Shown here piece after piece: positions 42,192 through 52,886 of a stretch of DNA of 64,000 bases. The notes under the pieces are model-generated. The model saw only the letters and a program-made list of their open reading frames with translations, was not told the DNA's origin and did no database searches. This DNA comes from Caryophanales bacterium UBA2450 (GTDB taxonomy: Bacteria; Bacillota_I; Bacilli_A; RFN20; CAG-826): the NCBI GenBank assembly GCA_002342545.1, contig DDQE01000050.1, positions 1 to 64,000 on the forward strand, given 5' to 3'. A program made the position numbers and the translations under genes. Each line of letters opens with the position of its first letter. Position 1 is the first letter of the stretch.

Positions 42192-43076
42192 ATGAATAAA
42201 ATACTTAGATTGACATCATTATTAGCCTTATCGACATTTATGATGGTGAGCTGTGGAGAAAATACTACTTCTCCTAGTGAACAACCTAGTGAAGATCCTG
42301 AAAAATATGCAGGATATATGTATTTTAATTTTTACCGTATTGATATTCTAAAAAACGATAAAAATAAGCATTATTTAAATCCTGGAATTAAAGATAAGGA
42401 TAACCAAGATATTGATGTCAGTGACTTTCCATTTACATTTTCTTTTGACAGTTCTTTAGTAGATGTTTCTAAATATGGCGGCATATCCTCTAAAGGAAGT
42501 AATATAGGTAGCACGGTTATTACTTGTATATACACTGTTAATCCTGATATTAAAGCTAGCTGCACAGTGAATATTGTTGATTCTTTACCAACTAAAGAAA
42601 AAGCTTGGGTGAGAGTAGATGATTATGATTCTTTAAGTGATGGTGATATTTTAGCAATGGCGGCCCCTGAATACGGGTTAACTGCAAGTTTAGACACTCT
42701 TTCTTCTAAATTAAATCCAGTTACCTCTACATTTAGTAGCGATAAGAAAACTATTACTTCTTTAGGAGAAGGCACAATTGAATTTTATTTAGGTATTGAA
42801 GAAAAAGGCATGACTTTAGAAGCGCAAAATAATCAATACTTAGTTTGTACTCATCAAGGTAAAGTAAAATTAGATGCCTCTACAAAAACCAATAGATTTT
42901 GGGATATCCACGCTAATTATGATTTAGAAGATGGAGTGGTTATAGAAAATGACGTTGAGAGTTTAGGCTATTTTATGTATAACGTCAGCCAAAACTATTT
43001 TTCCACTTATGTTGATAACAGCATTTCTGAATACATGAAATTGCCATTTATATATAGATTAGAAGAAGTAAATTAA
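42192..43076 (+). CDS. Lipoprotein of unknown function in the nuclease-protease operon
   Basis: This 294-residue lipoprotein has lipobox MMVSC (Cys near 20). A Big_2-like segment (about 50-130) is followed by a domain starting WVRVDDYDSLSDGDILAM, which resembles the YVKVTSTSDVTAGDYLIV domain of the nuclease just upstream. ATG 42192 lies 3 nt after the nuclease stop; TTG 42189 is in frame but less likely. It is 14 nt before the next subtilase gene, so all three are probably one operon. No enzymatic motif is seen. Confidence 0.7.
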   Translation: MNKILRLTSLLALSTFMMVSCGENTTSPSEQPSEDPEKYAGYMYFNFYRIDILKNDKNKHYLNPGIKDKDNQDIDVSDFPFTFSFDSSLVDVSKYGGISSKGSNIGSTVITCIYTVNPDIKASCTVNIVDSLPTKEKAWVRVDDYDSLSDGDILAMAAPEYGLTASLDTLSSKLNPVTSTFSSDKKTITSLGEGTIEFYLGIEEKGMTLEAQNNQYLVCTHQGKVKLDASTKTNRFWDIHANYDLEDGVVIENDVESLGYFMYNVSQNYFSTYVDNSISEYMKLPFIYRLEEVN

Positions 43077-43090
43077 GACTGGAGTTTATT

Positions 43091-46000
43091 ATGAAGAAAA
43101 AACATTTGATTTTTGCTCTTACTAGTGGAATGGCCATTGCCTTAACTACCGGATTTAGTATCAAAGAAGCAAAAAAACTTAAAGTTGGAGATTTTATTGA
43201 CGGTAATAAAGAAATTGTCGCTATTAATGAGAATCCTTCAAAGATCAAATACAAACCATTATTGGTTCCTACTGATACTTATTATCCAACTCAAAAGTCC
43301 TATTCAATGAACAGTGTTGGTGATATTGAAACTACTTGGGACTATTACAAAGGTGATGGGATTAAAATCGCTATTATTGATTCTGGTATTACTTATGGCC
43401 ATGAAGACTTTCCAAATTTATTAAATCAATCAGCTTATTTTGAGACTTCTTATTATACTGTGGACGGGAAAGAGTATTCTGAAACCACAAAAACACTCGC
43501 CACTTCCGATAATTGGCAATGTATGAAACATGAATATGACACCGATAATAACGAATGGGATACTCATGGAAGCAATGTTGCAGGTTGTGCTGCTGCCGCG
43601 TTAAACGGTAAAGGTACAGTTGGTATTGCTCCTAATGCTCAAATATTAATGTGCAAAATTGATTTCTATGATGAATCAATTAATGAAGCAATTAAATATG
43701 CAACCGACCAAGGATGCGATGTAATTAATATGTCTTTAGGCGGATATGATGATGACGATTATCCTTCTGGTGAATCTCATTGGGCTGGGGCAAAAACAGG
43801 CAACGCGGACGCTATTGCTTATGCCATTGAGCACGGCGTTATTGTTGTAGCTGCTGCTGGAAATGAGAAATCTAGCGCATATTCTTACCCTGCATGTAAC
43901 GATGGTGTTATTGGTGTTGGAGCATTAGCTAAAAATAGCACAACAACCGCTGCAAGTTTTTCTAATTATAATAAAAACACAGATACAAAATACGGCAATC
44001 ATAACGTTGACGTTATGGCGCCTGGTGTAGTTTGGGCTCCAGGATTAGATGAAAGTGAATTAGTAAATTCCAGTTCAAAATATCCTAAATTAGGATATGG
44101 CGAGACTCAAGGTACATCTTTTGCTTCTCCAATCGTTGCTGGTGCTGCCGCATTATGGAAACAAAAATATCATGGAACTCCTGCTCAATTTGAAGAGCAT
44201 TTATATGATAGAGCTGTCGATATGAATAACTTTACCAAGTTTGGTAATGGAAGACTTGATGTTTATAAGTTACTCGATATTGAAAACGAAGGAATTGAAC
44301 TTTCTACTACATCTTTAACTTTAAATACTAAAAGTGCTGATCAAACCGTTACTGCAACAAGCAATGATTCAACTATTAAATCTTGGTCGAGCTCTAATAC
44401 TAGTGTTGTTACTGTAAGCGGTGCAACTGGCAGTAAATCTAGTACTGCAACAGTTCATGTTGTTGGTGCAGGTACAGCGCAAATTACCGTTACTGATAAC
44501 AATAATAACACCGCAAAAATTTCGGTTACTATTAGTCAATATATTTCAGTTACAGGAATTAATACAACCTTAGCAAATAATACTGAAATTAAACAAGGTA
44601 AATCCGCTAATATTGGGGCCAGTGTTACTCCAACTAATGCAAGCGAACAAGGTATTTCCTATACTTCAAATAATCCAAGTATCGCGACTGTTGATAGTGA
44701 AGGCAAAATAACCGGTATTGCTATTGGCCAAACTAGTATCACTATGAACGCAAGTGATAATGTCAGTAAAACTTTAACTATTAAAGTTATAGAAAATACT
44801 AGCGAAGAATATTCGATTGTCTTTAAAGATAATGGCGGATCTTCTGATGGAACTCAAGCTAAAAGCGCCTTAAATGATATTGTTGATTCATCAGACATTA
44901 CTATATCAAGCTGCAGTGCTGAAAAAATCTTTCAAGCACAAGATGGGCGTGGCATTAAATTTTCTACTGGTAGCGTAAATGGAAGCTTAACTTTAACATT
45001 GTCTGAATCTTTAAACATTGACCAAGTAATAGTTAACGCTGCCAAATATAGTAATGATGCTAGTGCATTGAGGGTAAATAATTCTACTAGCCAAGATATT
45101 TCAGATAATGATTTTATCGACTATACATTTAATATAAACGAATCAACTTCTTCATTAAGTTTAGAAGCTGTTAAACGTATTTATGTTAAAGGGTTAACAA
45201 TTATTACTAGTGGTGGATCAAGTACAGTTAGTGTAGAAAGTGTCAGTGTTTCTCCAACATCATTAAGCTTAAATGTAGGGGAACATTCATCTTTGACCGC
45301 TACTGTTTTACCAACTAATGCAACCAACAAAAGCGTAGCTTGGTCCAGTAGCAATAACTCTATCGCTAGTGTAACTAGTGGTACAGTTACTGCAAATAGT
45401 GTTGGAACAGCGACAATTACAGTTACCACTGTTGATGGTGGAAAAACTGCTAACTGTACAGTAACTGTAACCCCTACTCCAGTAGTTTTAAGCTCGATTA
45501 GTGTTACTGGTGCTAAAACTTCTTATGAAGTCGGAGACGCATTTGTAAAACCAACTGTTACAGCGTATTATTCAAATTCAACAAGCAAAGACATTTCCTC
45601 TTCCGCTACTTTTACTGGATATGATTTATCAAAAGACGGAGTGTCCACAGTAACAGTCAGTTATACTGAAGATAGTGTTACTAAAACCACTTCATATCAA
45701 ATAACTGTTGGTACTGGTGTTGAAACCACCCCATTATCAAGTTTCTTTGATGGAACGATCACTTTAAAAACTTCAAGAAACTCTTTAACAAATAGTGATT
45801 GGTTTGATATTAAAGGCGTAGTAGTTGGAATTAACGGCTATCAATATTACATTCAAGATGGCGAATACGGCATTCTTGTGTTTAACGAAATAGATAAATA
45901 TAACAATGAATATTTATATACCTACTATGAAGGTATCGCAGTAGGTGATTACGTTTTATTACATACTAGAGTTTATTCGTTCAACAATTTAGTTGAAACA

Positions 46001-46786
46001 AATTCTAGAGACTCTGCTCAGACTGTAACAAAACTAGGAACAGCAGCTTTACCTGAGGCTGTTGAATATAGTACAGTATCTAGCTTTAATTCTGCACATC
46101 AATCTATCAGAGCTTCTTTGTTTAATGTGGCAATAGATGAAGATAATATTTCCGCTATTGATTCTGCTGATACGTCCAGTGATTTTTCATTTAATGTCTT
46201 TGACATTAATAATAAAAGCAACAAGGCAGTTGTATTTATTCATAGAAATACCCCAAATAAAGAAAGTATCATTTCTAAATTAAAGACTATTACCACTGAA
46301 GATACTTTGGAATTTGTTAGAGTTGTTGTTTCTTATTATAATGGCAATCAAATATCATTAAGCTCCGCTGATCAAATTGTAATTCACTCACCAAGCGAAG
46401 ATAAATTAGCTGCTTGGGGAGTTAACTATTTGTTCATTGGAAACCCAGCATTTGATGGAGATGGAACTGGTGCCTGTAAGACCGCTAATTATTATAAAGA
46501 AGCTAAAGCAGCATTATTTACATTAGAAGCAAGCGAATCAGGTAATATTGCTAAACTTCAAAGCGATAGCACATATTCTGCTGAACTTGCTAGATATCTT
46601 GCTTGGGCAAAGGCGTGTGAAGATGCTGCTCCATTTGTTAATGATTATTCATTTATGAATAACGCAGAGATTAACTCGCTTTCGAACATGAGTGATGGTG
46701 GAACAATGATTATCATTATCACTATTATCACAATTTCTTCTTTAGCGCTTACTGCTTTATTAATAATTAAGAGGAAAAAGAAATAA
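43091..46786 (+). CDS. Secreted subtilase (S8) with Big_2/Big_3 repeats and shared C-terminal module
   Basis: This 1,231-residue protease has a signal peptide and an S8 domain with Asp97 (IAIIDSG), His159 (DTHGSNVAG), Asn258 (AAGNEK) and Ser343 (QGTSFASP). Two Big_2 domains (about 395-570), a beta domain, another Big_2 (about 715-795) and a Big_3 (about 797-875) follow. From about 879 it shares a 355-residue OB-like and helical module with the nuclease at 37998, ending in a membrane helix and KRKKK. TGGAG precedes the ATG. It closes the operon, with a terminator 12 nt after the stop. Confidence 0.93.
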   Translation: MKKKHLIFALTSGMAIALTTGFSIKEAKKLKVGDFIDGNKEIVAINENPSKIKYKPLLVPTDTYYPTQKSYSMNSVGDIETTWDYYKGDGIKIAIIDSGITYGHEDFPNLLNQSAYFETSYYTVDGKEYSETTKTLATSDNWQCMKHEYDTDNNEWDTHGSNVAGCAAAALNGKGTVGIAPNAQILMCKIDFYDESINEAIKYATDQGCDVINMSLGGYDDDDYPSGESHWAGAKTGNADAIAYAIEHGVIVVAAAGNEKSSAYSYPACNDGVIGVGALAKNSTTTAASFSNYNKNTDTKYGNHNVDVMAPGVVWAPGLDESELVNSSSKYPKLGYGETQGTSFASPIVAGAAALWKQKYHGTPAQFEEHLYDRAVDMNNFTKFGNGRLDVYKLLDIENEGIELSTTSLTLNTKSADQTVTATSNDSTIKSWSSSNTSVVTVSGATGSKSSTATVHVVGAGTAQITVTDNNNNTAKISVTISQYISVTGINTTLANNTEIKQGKSANIGASVTPTNASEQGISYTSNNPSIATVDSEGKITGIAIGQTSITMNASDNVSKTLTIKVIENTSEEYSIVFKDNGGSSDGTQAKSALNDIVDSSDITISSCSAEKIFQAQDGRGIKFSTGSVNGSLTLTLSESLNIDQVIVNAAKYSNDASALRVNNSTSQDISDNDFIDYTFNINESTSSLSLEAVKRIYVKGLTIITSGGSSTVSVESVSVSPTSLSLNVGEHSSLTATVLPTNATNKSVAWSSSNNSIASVTSGTVTANSVGTATITVTTVDGGKTANCTVTVTPTPVVLSSISVTGAKTSYEVGDAFVKPTVTAYYSNSTSKDISSSATFTGYDLSKDGVSTVTVSYTEDSVTKTTSYQITVGTGVETTPLSSFFDGTITLKTSRNSLTNSDWFDIKGVVVGINGYQYYIQDGEYGILVFNEIDKYNNEYLYTYYEGIAVGDYVLLHTRVYSFNNLVETNSRDSAQTVTKLGTAALPEAVEYSTVSSFNSAHQSIRASLFNVAIDEDNISAIDSADTSSDFSFNVFDINNKSNKAVVFIHRNTPNKESIISKLKTITTEDTLEFVRVVVSYYNGNQISLSSADQIVIHSPSEDKLAAWGVNYLFIGNPAFDGDGTGACKTANYYKEAKAALFTLEASESGNIAKLQSDSTYSAELARYLAWAKACEDAAPFVNDYSFMNNAEINSLSNMSDGGTMIIIITIITISSLALTALLIIKRKKK

Positions 46787-46798
46787 TGAATTATAATA

Positions 46799-46823
46799 GG
46801 GTGACCAATTGGTCATCCTTTTT
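46799..46823 (+). terminator. Terminator of the nuclease-lipoprotein-subtilase operon
   Basis: GGGTGACC pairs with GGTCATCC (one G-U pair) around AATT, followed by five T. Confidence 0.92.
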
Positions 46824-46863
46824 GTTTTGGCAAATTATTTCATACAATCTTATTTTTTAGATA

Positions 46864-46869
46864 TATAAT
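46864..46869 (+). promoter_or_regulatory. -10 box 6 nt before a GTG start
   Basis: A perfect TATAAT ends 6 nt before GTG 46876, so the mRNA should be leaderless. No good -35 box is seen at 16-18 bp. Confidence 0.5.
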
Positions 46870-46875
46870 ATCTAT

Positions 46876-49800
46876 GTGAAAACTAGATTTATATCTTCTT
46901 TAGTTACTTTAACTTTATGTAGTTTCTTTTTTGCTGGAGCAAAACAAACTGAAGAGGGAATACCGGTTGAAAATAAATTTGCCCCTGAAGGATTAGTGGC
47001 CTATGCGGCAAGTTATTCTAGTGATGTAAGCGATGAGCCGCAATATAGCACTCAATATGATAAAACCTTTCAATATTTAAACTTAGGAACTGCTTTAGAT
47101 AATTATCGTGGTGATTCTGTTAAAGTCGGAATTATTGATTCCGGAATTAATTATGACCATGAAGATTTTATGGTTAGTGGATCTAGCAAAGTTAAAGGTG
47201 ATTCTAAATTTTATAAATATCAAAATTCCCAGTGGGAATACTATAAAGCTTCTCAACATGGTTATTCTTATATCGATGATACTTTAGGACATGGCACGAA
47301 TGTCGCTGCTACGGTAGCAGCTGCAATTAATAGCGTTGGTGGACTTGGCTTAGCCCCTAATGTGGAATTATATGTTTATAAAGTGACTAATTCCAATAAT
47401 GGCTATGAATTTGGTGCGATTCAACTCGCTTTAAATGACGCAAAGACCTTAGGATTAGATGTTATTAACATGTCTTTCCAAAGTTATGAAAACGCCGTTA
47501 GTTATAATGGCTCATCAATGGGTGCGTCATCAGGATGTTCTACAATCTTGTCTGACTATTTAAATGCTGCTTATAACGCTGGTATTACTTTAGTAGGAGC
47601 AGCAGGTAACTATAATACAGACGAACCATCTTATCCAGGAAGTAACAGCCATGTTATTAATGTTGGTTCTTTGAACCAAACTGGTACAGATAAAGCAGGC
47701 TTTTCTAATTATGGATCTACGATTGATTTAGTTGCTCCTGGCTATGTCCATGTTGCGGGAAGAAGTTCAAATTCTTCTTATGTTGATACTTCTGGTACCT
47801 CTTTTAGTGCCCCTTTAGTGACTGCGGCTATTGCGTTATATAAACAACAAAATCCAAGTGCTACTCCAGCACAAATTGAATCAGCCTTATATGCAAGTTG
47901 TGATCCAATTGATGACACTTATTCTGAATATAACAATTGGGCCGGACATGGGGCGCTTAACGTCGCTAAGTTTTTAGGTGTAGATGTTGAAGACGCACCA
48001 ACAGAAGTTGTAATTAATAATCCTGAAATAGTGAACGAAGAATTAGAACTAGAAGTTGGTGACTATTTAGATTTAGATTGGACAGTTAATGGAGTTGGTA
48101 CTTTTGATGATTCTGTTAATTTCTATACATTGAGCGGTGAGTCTAATGTTGTTAGTGTTAACTCTTCAGGTAGAATTACCGCAGTTGGTCAAGGAAGTGA
48201 CTATGTTGTCATTGAAAGCAATGCAGATAGCAGTATTTACGCTTCTGTTTACGTCACAGTAACTTCTAGTGGTGGTAGCACACCAACAGTTTCATCAGTC
48301 ACAGTTGCTCCATCAACTCTAACATTAACTGTTTCTAATACAGGCAATTTGAGCGCCACAGTTAATGGCGATAATAATCCAAGTCAAACAGTAACTTGGT
48401 CTAGCAGCAACACTAGTGTTGCTACAGTCAGTGCTTTAGGTGTTGTTACTGCAGTTGCTACAGGTACAGCAACAATTACCGCAACTTCTCAATTAGATTC
48501 TTCTAAGTCTGGATCTTGTACAGTAACAGTGGAGGCAGCTCCAGCTTCTCAAACATTAACAATTACTAGATCGTCAATAACATCATCTGGTAATTATGGT
48601 AGTTGGTCTACATGGACAGCAACAACAACTGATAATGATTCTATCAGCGGAAAATGTGAAATATATGGTAGCACAACTACATCCCTTCAATTTAATAAGG
48701 GAAGTGGATATAAACTTGCTGCATTATTTAATACAACTGCAATTCCTGGTTTGATCACAAAGATTGAGGCTACAACTGCATCCGGAACGAACAGATCATG
48801 GAATGCTTATGTTACTTCTACTGCATGCTCTAGCAGTGGATCAACATTAACATTTGGCAGCAATAAAACTACTGTTGGCAACAATGTAACAATTGGAACT
48901 AGTTCAACATCTATTGGTATATCAACTGCCGGATACTCATATTTTTGTGTACAAGAGAATGTTAATAGCGCTTCAATGATTGCACAATTTAAAATTACTT
49001 ATACTCCAAAAAGTTTAAGCAGCATTGCAGTTAAAACTGCTCCGACAAAAACATCTTATGAAGTTGGTGATAGTTTTGACCCAACAGGATTAGTAATAAC
49101 CGCCACATATAGCGATAATTCAACCAGAGATATTGCTTATGCTGATGCATCAAGCGGCTTTGAATTTAGTCCAAATACTTCAACAGAGTTATCTACTAGT
49201 AACACTAGTGTTACTATCTATTATGGAAATAAATCTTGTAGTCAGGCTATAACAGTCTCTCCTGCAAAAACTCTAACCTCAATTACTATTGGTAGTTATA
49301 CCACTTCTTTTGTTGAGGGAGATACATTTAGTTATGGAGGAACAGTGACTGCTCACTTTAGTGATAGTAGTTCAACTGATGTCACTAGTTCTGCTCACTT
49401 CACTGGTTATAATATGACTTCGATAGGAAACCAAACCGTCACTGTAAGTTATACCTATAAGGGAACAATTAAAACTCGAAATTATAATATTAATGTTGCT
49501 ATTGGTACTTTGTCCTCTATATCGGTTTCTGGAATGACTTTGTCATATGTTAAGAATTCCTCGTTTAGTTTTAATGGAACTTGTACTGCGACTTTTGCTA
49601 ATGGATATCAAAAAGTAGTAACTCCTACTAGTGTATCTTCTCCTGATATGACTAGCGTAGGAAATAAGACTATTACCATTAGTTATACTTATAACGGAAA
49701 AACTGAAACTACAGAATATATAATTTCTGTTACTTCATATAGAGAAGTAATTGAAACAACAACAACTTCAATATATTGCACTTATGACTTTTCAAAGCTT

Positions 49801-50589
49801 AGTGGCACTTCAGAAATAACTTCGACTTCTACAATCCAGAATTGTTATTCAAATAGTGGTGGAATAACTGGTGCATCTGTAACTAGTATTGCAAAAACGT
49901 ATGCTAAAGACGGATATTTAAGACTTGCAACTGGAAGTGCTAGCGGTAGTGTTTCATTTAGCTTTGGTTCTTTTAATATCACAGATGTCACTGTTGTTGC
50001 TCATGGTTGGAGTGATAGTGAAGCAAATTGCAATATGACCATTACCAATGGAGGAACAATTACAACTATATCAAGCTCTACTAATGATACTTTTAACGTT
50101 CATTTAACTTCTGCTACTAACTCTATTACTATTAATTCTTCTAAAAACAATAGAATTTGTATTCAAAGTATTACGTTTTATGTAAGCACTACAACTACTG
50201 AAGATATCGGACATTCTGAAGATTGTGTTGGTCTTGAATCATTTATCGACAATTATATGCATATGGATTATACCGATAACCTAGGTTATTGCAGTGATTC
50301 TACTCATCATTATTATGCGACTGCTAAAGATGCATTTAACGATTTAAATGAACACCAAAGAAAATTATTTACTTCTAATAGTGCTTATTTAGTGGAATGG
50401 ACTAGATTATCAACCTGGGCTAGTAAAAATGGTGATTCCTTAAATGCTACATCTATATTATCTTCAGCTAAAGTGATGAAACTTAATGTCACTAACGGAA
50501 ATAATTACATTGTTATTGTTCTTGTTAGTGGATTAGCTATTATTTCTATTATTGGATTTTTTGCTTTGAAGAATAAGAAAAAAGACTGA
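46876..50589 (+). CDS. Secreted subtilase (S8) with Ig-like repeats and C-terminal anchor
   Basis: This 1,237-residue protease starts at GTG, with a signal peptide and an S8 domain: Asp88 (GIIDSG), His139 (GHGTNVAA), Asn245 (AAGNYN) and Ser309 (SGTSFSAP). A Big_2-like domain (about 380-470), a second Big_2 (about 475-555), a beta domain and three Big_3-type repeats follow. Near the C-terminus residues 1110-1205 hold a helical domain (YYATAKDAFNDLNEHQRKLF) that resembles the last domain of the subtilase at 43091, then a membrane helix and KNKKKD. No Shine-Dalgarno is present; the in-frame GTG coincides with the predicted transcript start. It stands alone. Confidence 0.9.
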   Translation: MKTRFISSLVTLTLCSFFFAGAKQTEEGIPVENKFAPEGLVAYAASYSSDVSDEPQYSTQYDKTFQYLNLGTALDNYRGDSVKVGIIDSGINYDHEDFMVSGSSKVKGDSKFYKYQNSQWEYYKASQHGYSYIDDTLGHGTNVAATVAAAINSVGGLGLAPNVELYVYKVTNSNNGYEFGAIQLALNDAKTLGLDVINMSFQSYENAVSYNGSSMGASSGCSTILSDYLNAAYNAGITLVGAAGNYNTDEPSYPGSNSHVINVGSLNQTGTDKAGFSNYGSTIDLVAPGYVHVAGRSSNSSYVDTSGTSFSAPLVTAAIALYKQQNPSATPAQIESALYASCDPIDDTYSEYNNWAGHGALNVAKFLGVDVEDAPTEVVINNPEIVNEELELEVGDYLDLDWTVNGVGTFDDSVNFYTLSGESNVVSVNSSGRITAVGQGSDYVVIESNADSSIYASVYVTVTSSGGSTPTVSSVTVAPSTLTLTVSNTGNLSATVNGDNNPSQTVTWSSSNTSVATVSALGVVTAVATGTATITATSQLDSSKSGSCTVTVEAAPASQTLTITRSSITSSGNYGSWSTWTATTTDNDSISGKCEIYGSTTTSLQFNKGSGYKLAALFNTTAIPGLITKIEATTASGTNRSWNAYVTSTACSSSGSTLTFGSNKTTVGNNVTIGTSSTSIGISTAGYSYFCVQENVNSASMIAQFKITYTPKSLSSIAVKTAPTKTSYEVGDSFDPTGLVITATYSDNSTRDIAYADASSGFEFSPNTSTELSTSNTSVTIYYGNKSCSQAITVSPAKTLTSITIGSYTTSFVEGDTFSYGGTVTAHFSDSSSTDVTSSAHFTGYNMTSIGNQTVTVSYTYKGTIKTRNYNINVAIGTLSSISVSGMTLSYVKNSSFSFNGTCTATFANGYQKVVTPTSVSSPDMTSVGNKTITISYTYNGKTETTEYIISVTSYREVIETTTTSIYCTYDFSKLSGTSEITSTSTIQNCYSNSGGITGASVTSIAKTYAKDGYLRLATGSASGSVSFSFGSFNITDVTVVAHGWSDSEANCNMTITNGGTITTISSSTNDTFNVHLTSATNSITINSSKNNRICIQSITFYVSTTTTEDIGHSEDCVGLESFIDNYMHMDYTDNLGYCSDSTHHYYATAKDAFNDLNEHQRKLFTSNSAYLVEWTRLSTWASKNGDSLNATSILSSAKVMKLNVTNGNNYIVIVLVSGLAIISIIGFFALKNKKKD

Positions 50590-50623
50590 TTTAATGATGT
50601 TTTTATAAAATATAAAAAAACAC

Positions 50624-50673
50624 TTACACTATAGGTATTATTAATGTATTATTAATTCTTCGATAAATCGAAG
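50624..50673 (+). promoter_or_regulatory. Promoter and 5' hairpin of the clostripain-like gene
   Basis: TTACAC (50624-50629) and TATTAT (50647-50652) are 17 bp apart. A perfect hairpin CTTCGAT-AA-ATCGAAG (50658-50673) lies at the expected 5' end of the mRNA. Confidence 0.65.
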
Positions 50674-50692
50674 AGAACTGAGATGGTGTTTC

Positions 50693-52843
50693 ATGAAACT
50701 ATTTAAAAGATTATTTATTACTCTATTAGCATTAACTGCAGTTGGTTGTGCGAAAGTCGTCAATACTGCGGAAGTTACTGGAGTGGAATTAAATTACACA
50801 TCATACACCTTAGAAAACAATAGTTCTTTTCAATTAGAAGCATATGTTAAACCAGATAACGCTAGAAATAAAAGCGTGACATGGAGTGTTCAAGGTATTA
50901 GCGCTAACTATATTTCTGTTAGTGATACAGGATTAGTTACTGCTAAAAAGACTGGTACTGCTAGAGTTCTAGCTACTACTGTAGAAAAGAAACTTACAGC
51001 TTCTTGTATTGTTACAGTCGTTGCTCAAATAGTTCCTGTTACTAGCGTTTCTTTAAATAGCACCGCTCTTTCTATTAAACAGGGTAAAACTGCAACTTTG
51101 ACTGCTTCTGTTTATCCTAGCACTGCAACTAATAAATATGTCTCTTGGAGTAGTAGCAACACAAATGTTGCGACAATTTCTAATAGTGGTGTTATTACTG
51201 CTGTAAATCAAGGTAGCTCCACAATTACTGTGACTACAAATGATGGACATAAAACCGCTACATGTGTAGTTACCGTTACAGAACCAACACGTGTTACTAG
51301 CGTTTCTTTAAATAAATCATCTTTATCTTTAAAAGTCGATAGAACATCTTCTTTGATTGCCAATATTTTACCAAGCGATGCTTATGATAAGTCTGTCTCT
51401 TGGTCAAGTAGTAATGTAAACGTTGCTACTGTTAACAATAAAGGTGAAATTACTGCAAAAGCAGTTGGTACTACAACTATTACCGCGACAACCACTGATG
51501 GTGGATTTACTGCAAATTGCTCTGTCACTGTTGAAGAAAAAGGTGCTGCAGATGAATGGACTGTATTAATTTATATGTGTGGATCAACATTAGAATCTGA
51601 TTACGCTAATAAATCGACTCAGGGAATGCCTTATTCCAAATGTGGTTTAGCAACATGTGATATTAGAGAAATTATTGATGTTCCAAATAAACCAGATGAT
51701 GTTAACATCGTTATTGAAACTGGTGGAGCCCAAACTTGGACCAATAATACAAATGGAAAATATAGCAATGGTTATTCAATTAGCAGTCAATACATTCAAA
51801 GACACCACGTTGAAAACGGAAAAATTGTTTTAGATGAAGGCCAAGACAAAATCAAAAATGAATATATGGGTAAACAATCCGTTTTACAAAGCTTCTTAGA
51901 ATATGGATTTAATAATTATCCTGCCGATAAAACTGCCTTGATTCTTTGGAATCATGGTGGAGGAATGCAAGGCGCTTGCTTTAACGATGATGGCAATGGT
52001 TATTGTGTTACTGATGGTTTATTAGGTAAAGAGGTAGTTGATGCAGTTTCTACTGCTATGAGCAAATGTGGCATTAGCGGTCAAAAATTAGAATTCATTG
52101 GTTATGATGCTTGTATGATGCAAATTCAAGACCTTGCTGAACAATATAGTCCATATTTCAAATATATGCTTGGCTCTCAAGAATTAGAAAGTGGCACAGG
52201 CTGGGATTATGATACTTGGCTTGATGATTTATATGCGGGTAAAGATACAGAAACTGTTTTAAAAGCCGTTGTTGATGGATTTATTAAGGATAATGGTGGT
52301 GTAAATGATTCTAGTAACGATCAAACTTTATCTTATTTAAAATTAGAATACGCTGCTAGTTATAAAGATGCTTGGGAAGAATTCGCATTACACTTAAGAA
52401 ACGATAATTTAGTCGCTAATAATAGAACTGCATTTAATGAACTTATTTTTAGCACAAAGAAATTTGCTAATTATCCAAGTGAAGGTGCTTATTATCGTGA
52501 TTATGGCTTATCTGACGCAAAAGATTTTATTAATACTTTTAAGAGTAATTCAACTTTAAATCCTAGTGGCAAATACAATACTTATTTACAAAATATTTTA
52601 TCTGCTCATTCTAATTTTGTTGGTTATTCTAGCTGTGGAAAAGGCGCTGGTAATGCTTATGGAGTAAGTATGTTCTGGAACATTGAAAGTGCAACAAAAA
52701 GCATTAACCCTTATACTGCTGGTACTGATACTAACTTTGTTAATTGGGCTTATCTTAGTAATAACTATTACGGTACCGAATCCACCATCAGCGATAGTGG
52801 TGACGATGATGATTGGGGCTGGGGCTATAACTATAACTGGTAA
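50693..52843 (+). CDS. Clostripain-type (C11) cysteine protease lipoprotein
   Basis: This 716-residue protein has lipobox TAVGC (Cys19), three Big_2 domains (about 27-107, 113-195 and 199-279) and a C11 peptidase domain (about 283-690). The C11 pair is His421 in WNHGGG and Cys474 in GYDACMM; WTVLIYMCGS is the family's first strand. C11 enzymes cut after arginine or lysine and often process themselves; the self-cleavage site is not obvious here. The C-terminus is a short acidic and aromatic tail (DDDDWGWGYNYNW) rather than a membrane helix, so anchoring is by lipid. Only a weak GAGATGG precedes the ATG. Confidence 0.93.
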   Translation: MKLFKRLFITLLALTAVGCAKVVNTAEVTGVELNYTSYTLENNSSFQLEAYVKPDNARNKSVTWSVQGISANYISVSDTGLVTAKKTGTARVLATTVEKKLTASCIVTVVAQIVPVTSVSLNSTALSIKQGKTATLTASVYPSTATNKYVSWSSSNTNVATISNSGVITAVNQGSSTITVTTNDGHKTATCVVTVTEPTRVTSVSLNKSSLSLKVDRTSSLIANILPSDAYDKSVSWSSSNVNVATVNNKGEITAKAVGTTTITATTTDGGFTANCSVTVEEKGAADEWTVLIYMCGSTLESDYANKSTQGMPYSKCGLATCDIREIIDVPNKPDDVNIVIETGGAQTWTNNTNGKYSNGYSISSQYIQRHHVENGKIVLDEGQDKIKNEYMGKQSVLQSFLEYGFNNYPADKTALILWNHGGGMQGACFNDDGNGYCVTDGLLGKEVVDAVSTAMSKCGISGQKLEFIGYDACMMQIQDLAEQYSPYFKYMLGSQELESGTGWDYDTWLDDLYAGKDTETVLKAVVDGFIKDNGGVNDSSNDQTLSYLKLEYAASYKDAWEEFALHLRNDNLVANNRTAFNELIFSTKKFANYPSEGAYYRDYGLSDAKDFINTFKSNSTLNPSGKYNTYLQNILSAHSNFVGYSSCGKGAGNAYGVSMFWNIESATKSINPYTAGTDTNFVNWAYLSNNYYGTESTISDSGDDDDWGWGYNYNW

Positions 52844-52858
52844 GAAATATATAAAATT

Positions 52859-52886
52859 AATGCCATTAATTTGGCATTATTTTTTA
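52859..52886 (+). terminator. Terminator of the clostripain-like gene
   Basis: AATGCCA (52859-52865) pairs with TGGCATT (52872-52878), followed by ATTTTTTATT. Confidence 0.85.

Noticed and set aside
38000..52600. Repeated GT/ACT-rich tracts as possible tandem DNA repeats or CRISPR-like array
   Set aside because: They are the coding sequence of Ig-like domains of about 80 residues with diverged copies; no short regular repeat-spacer pattern exists.
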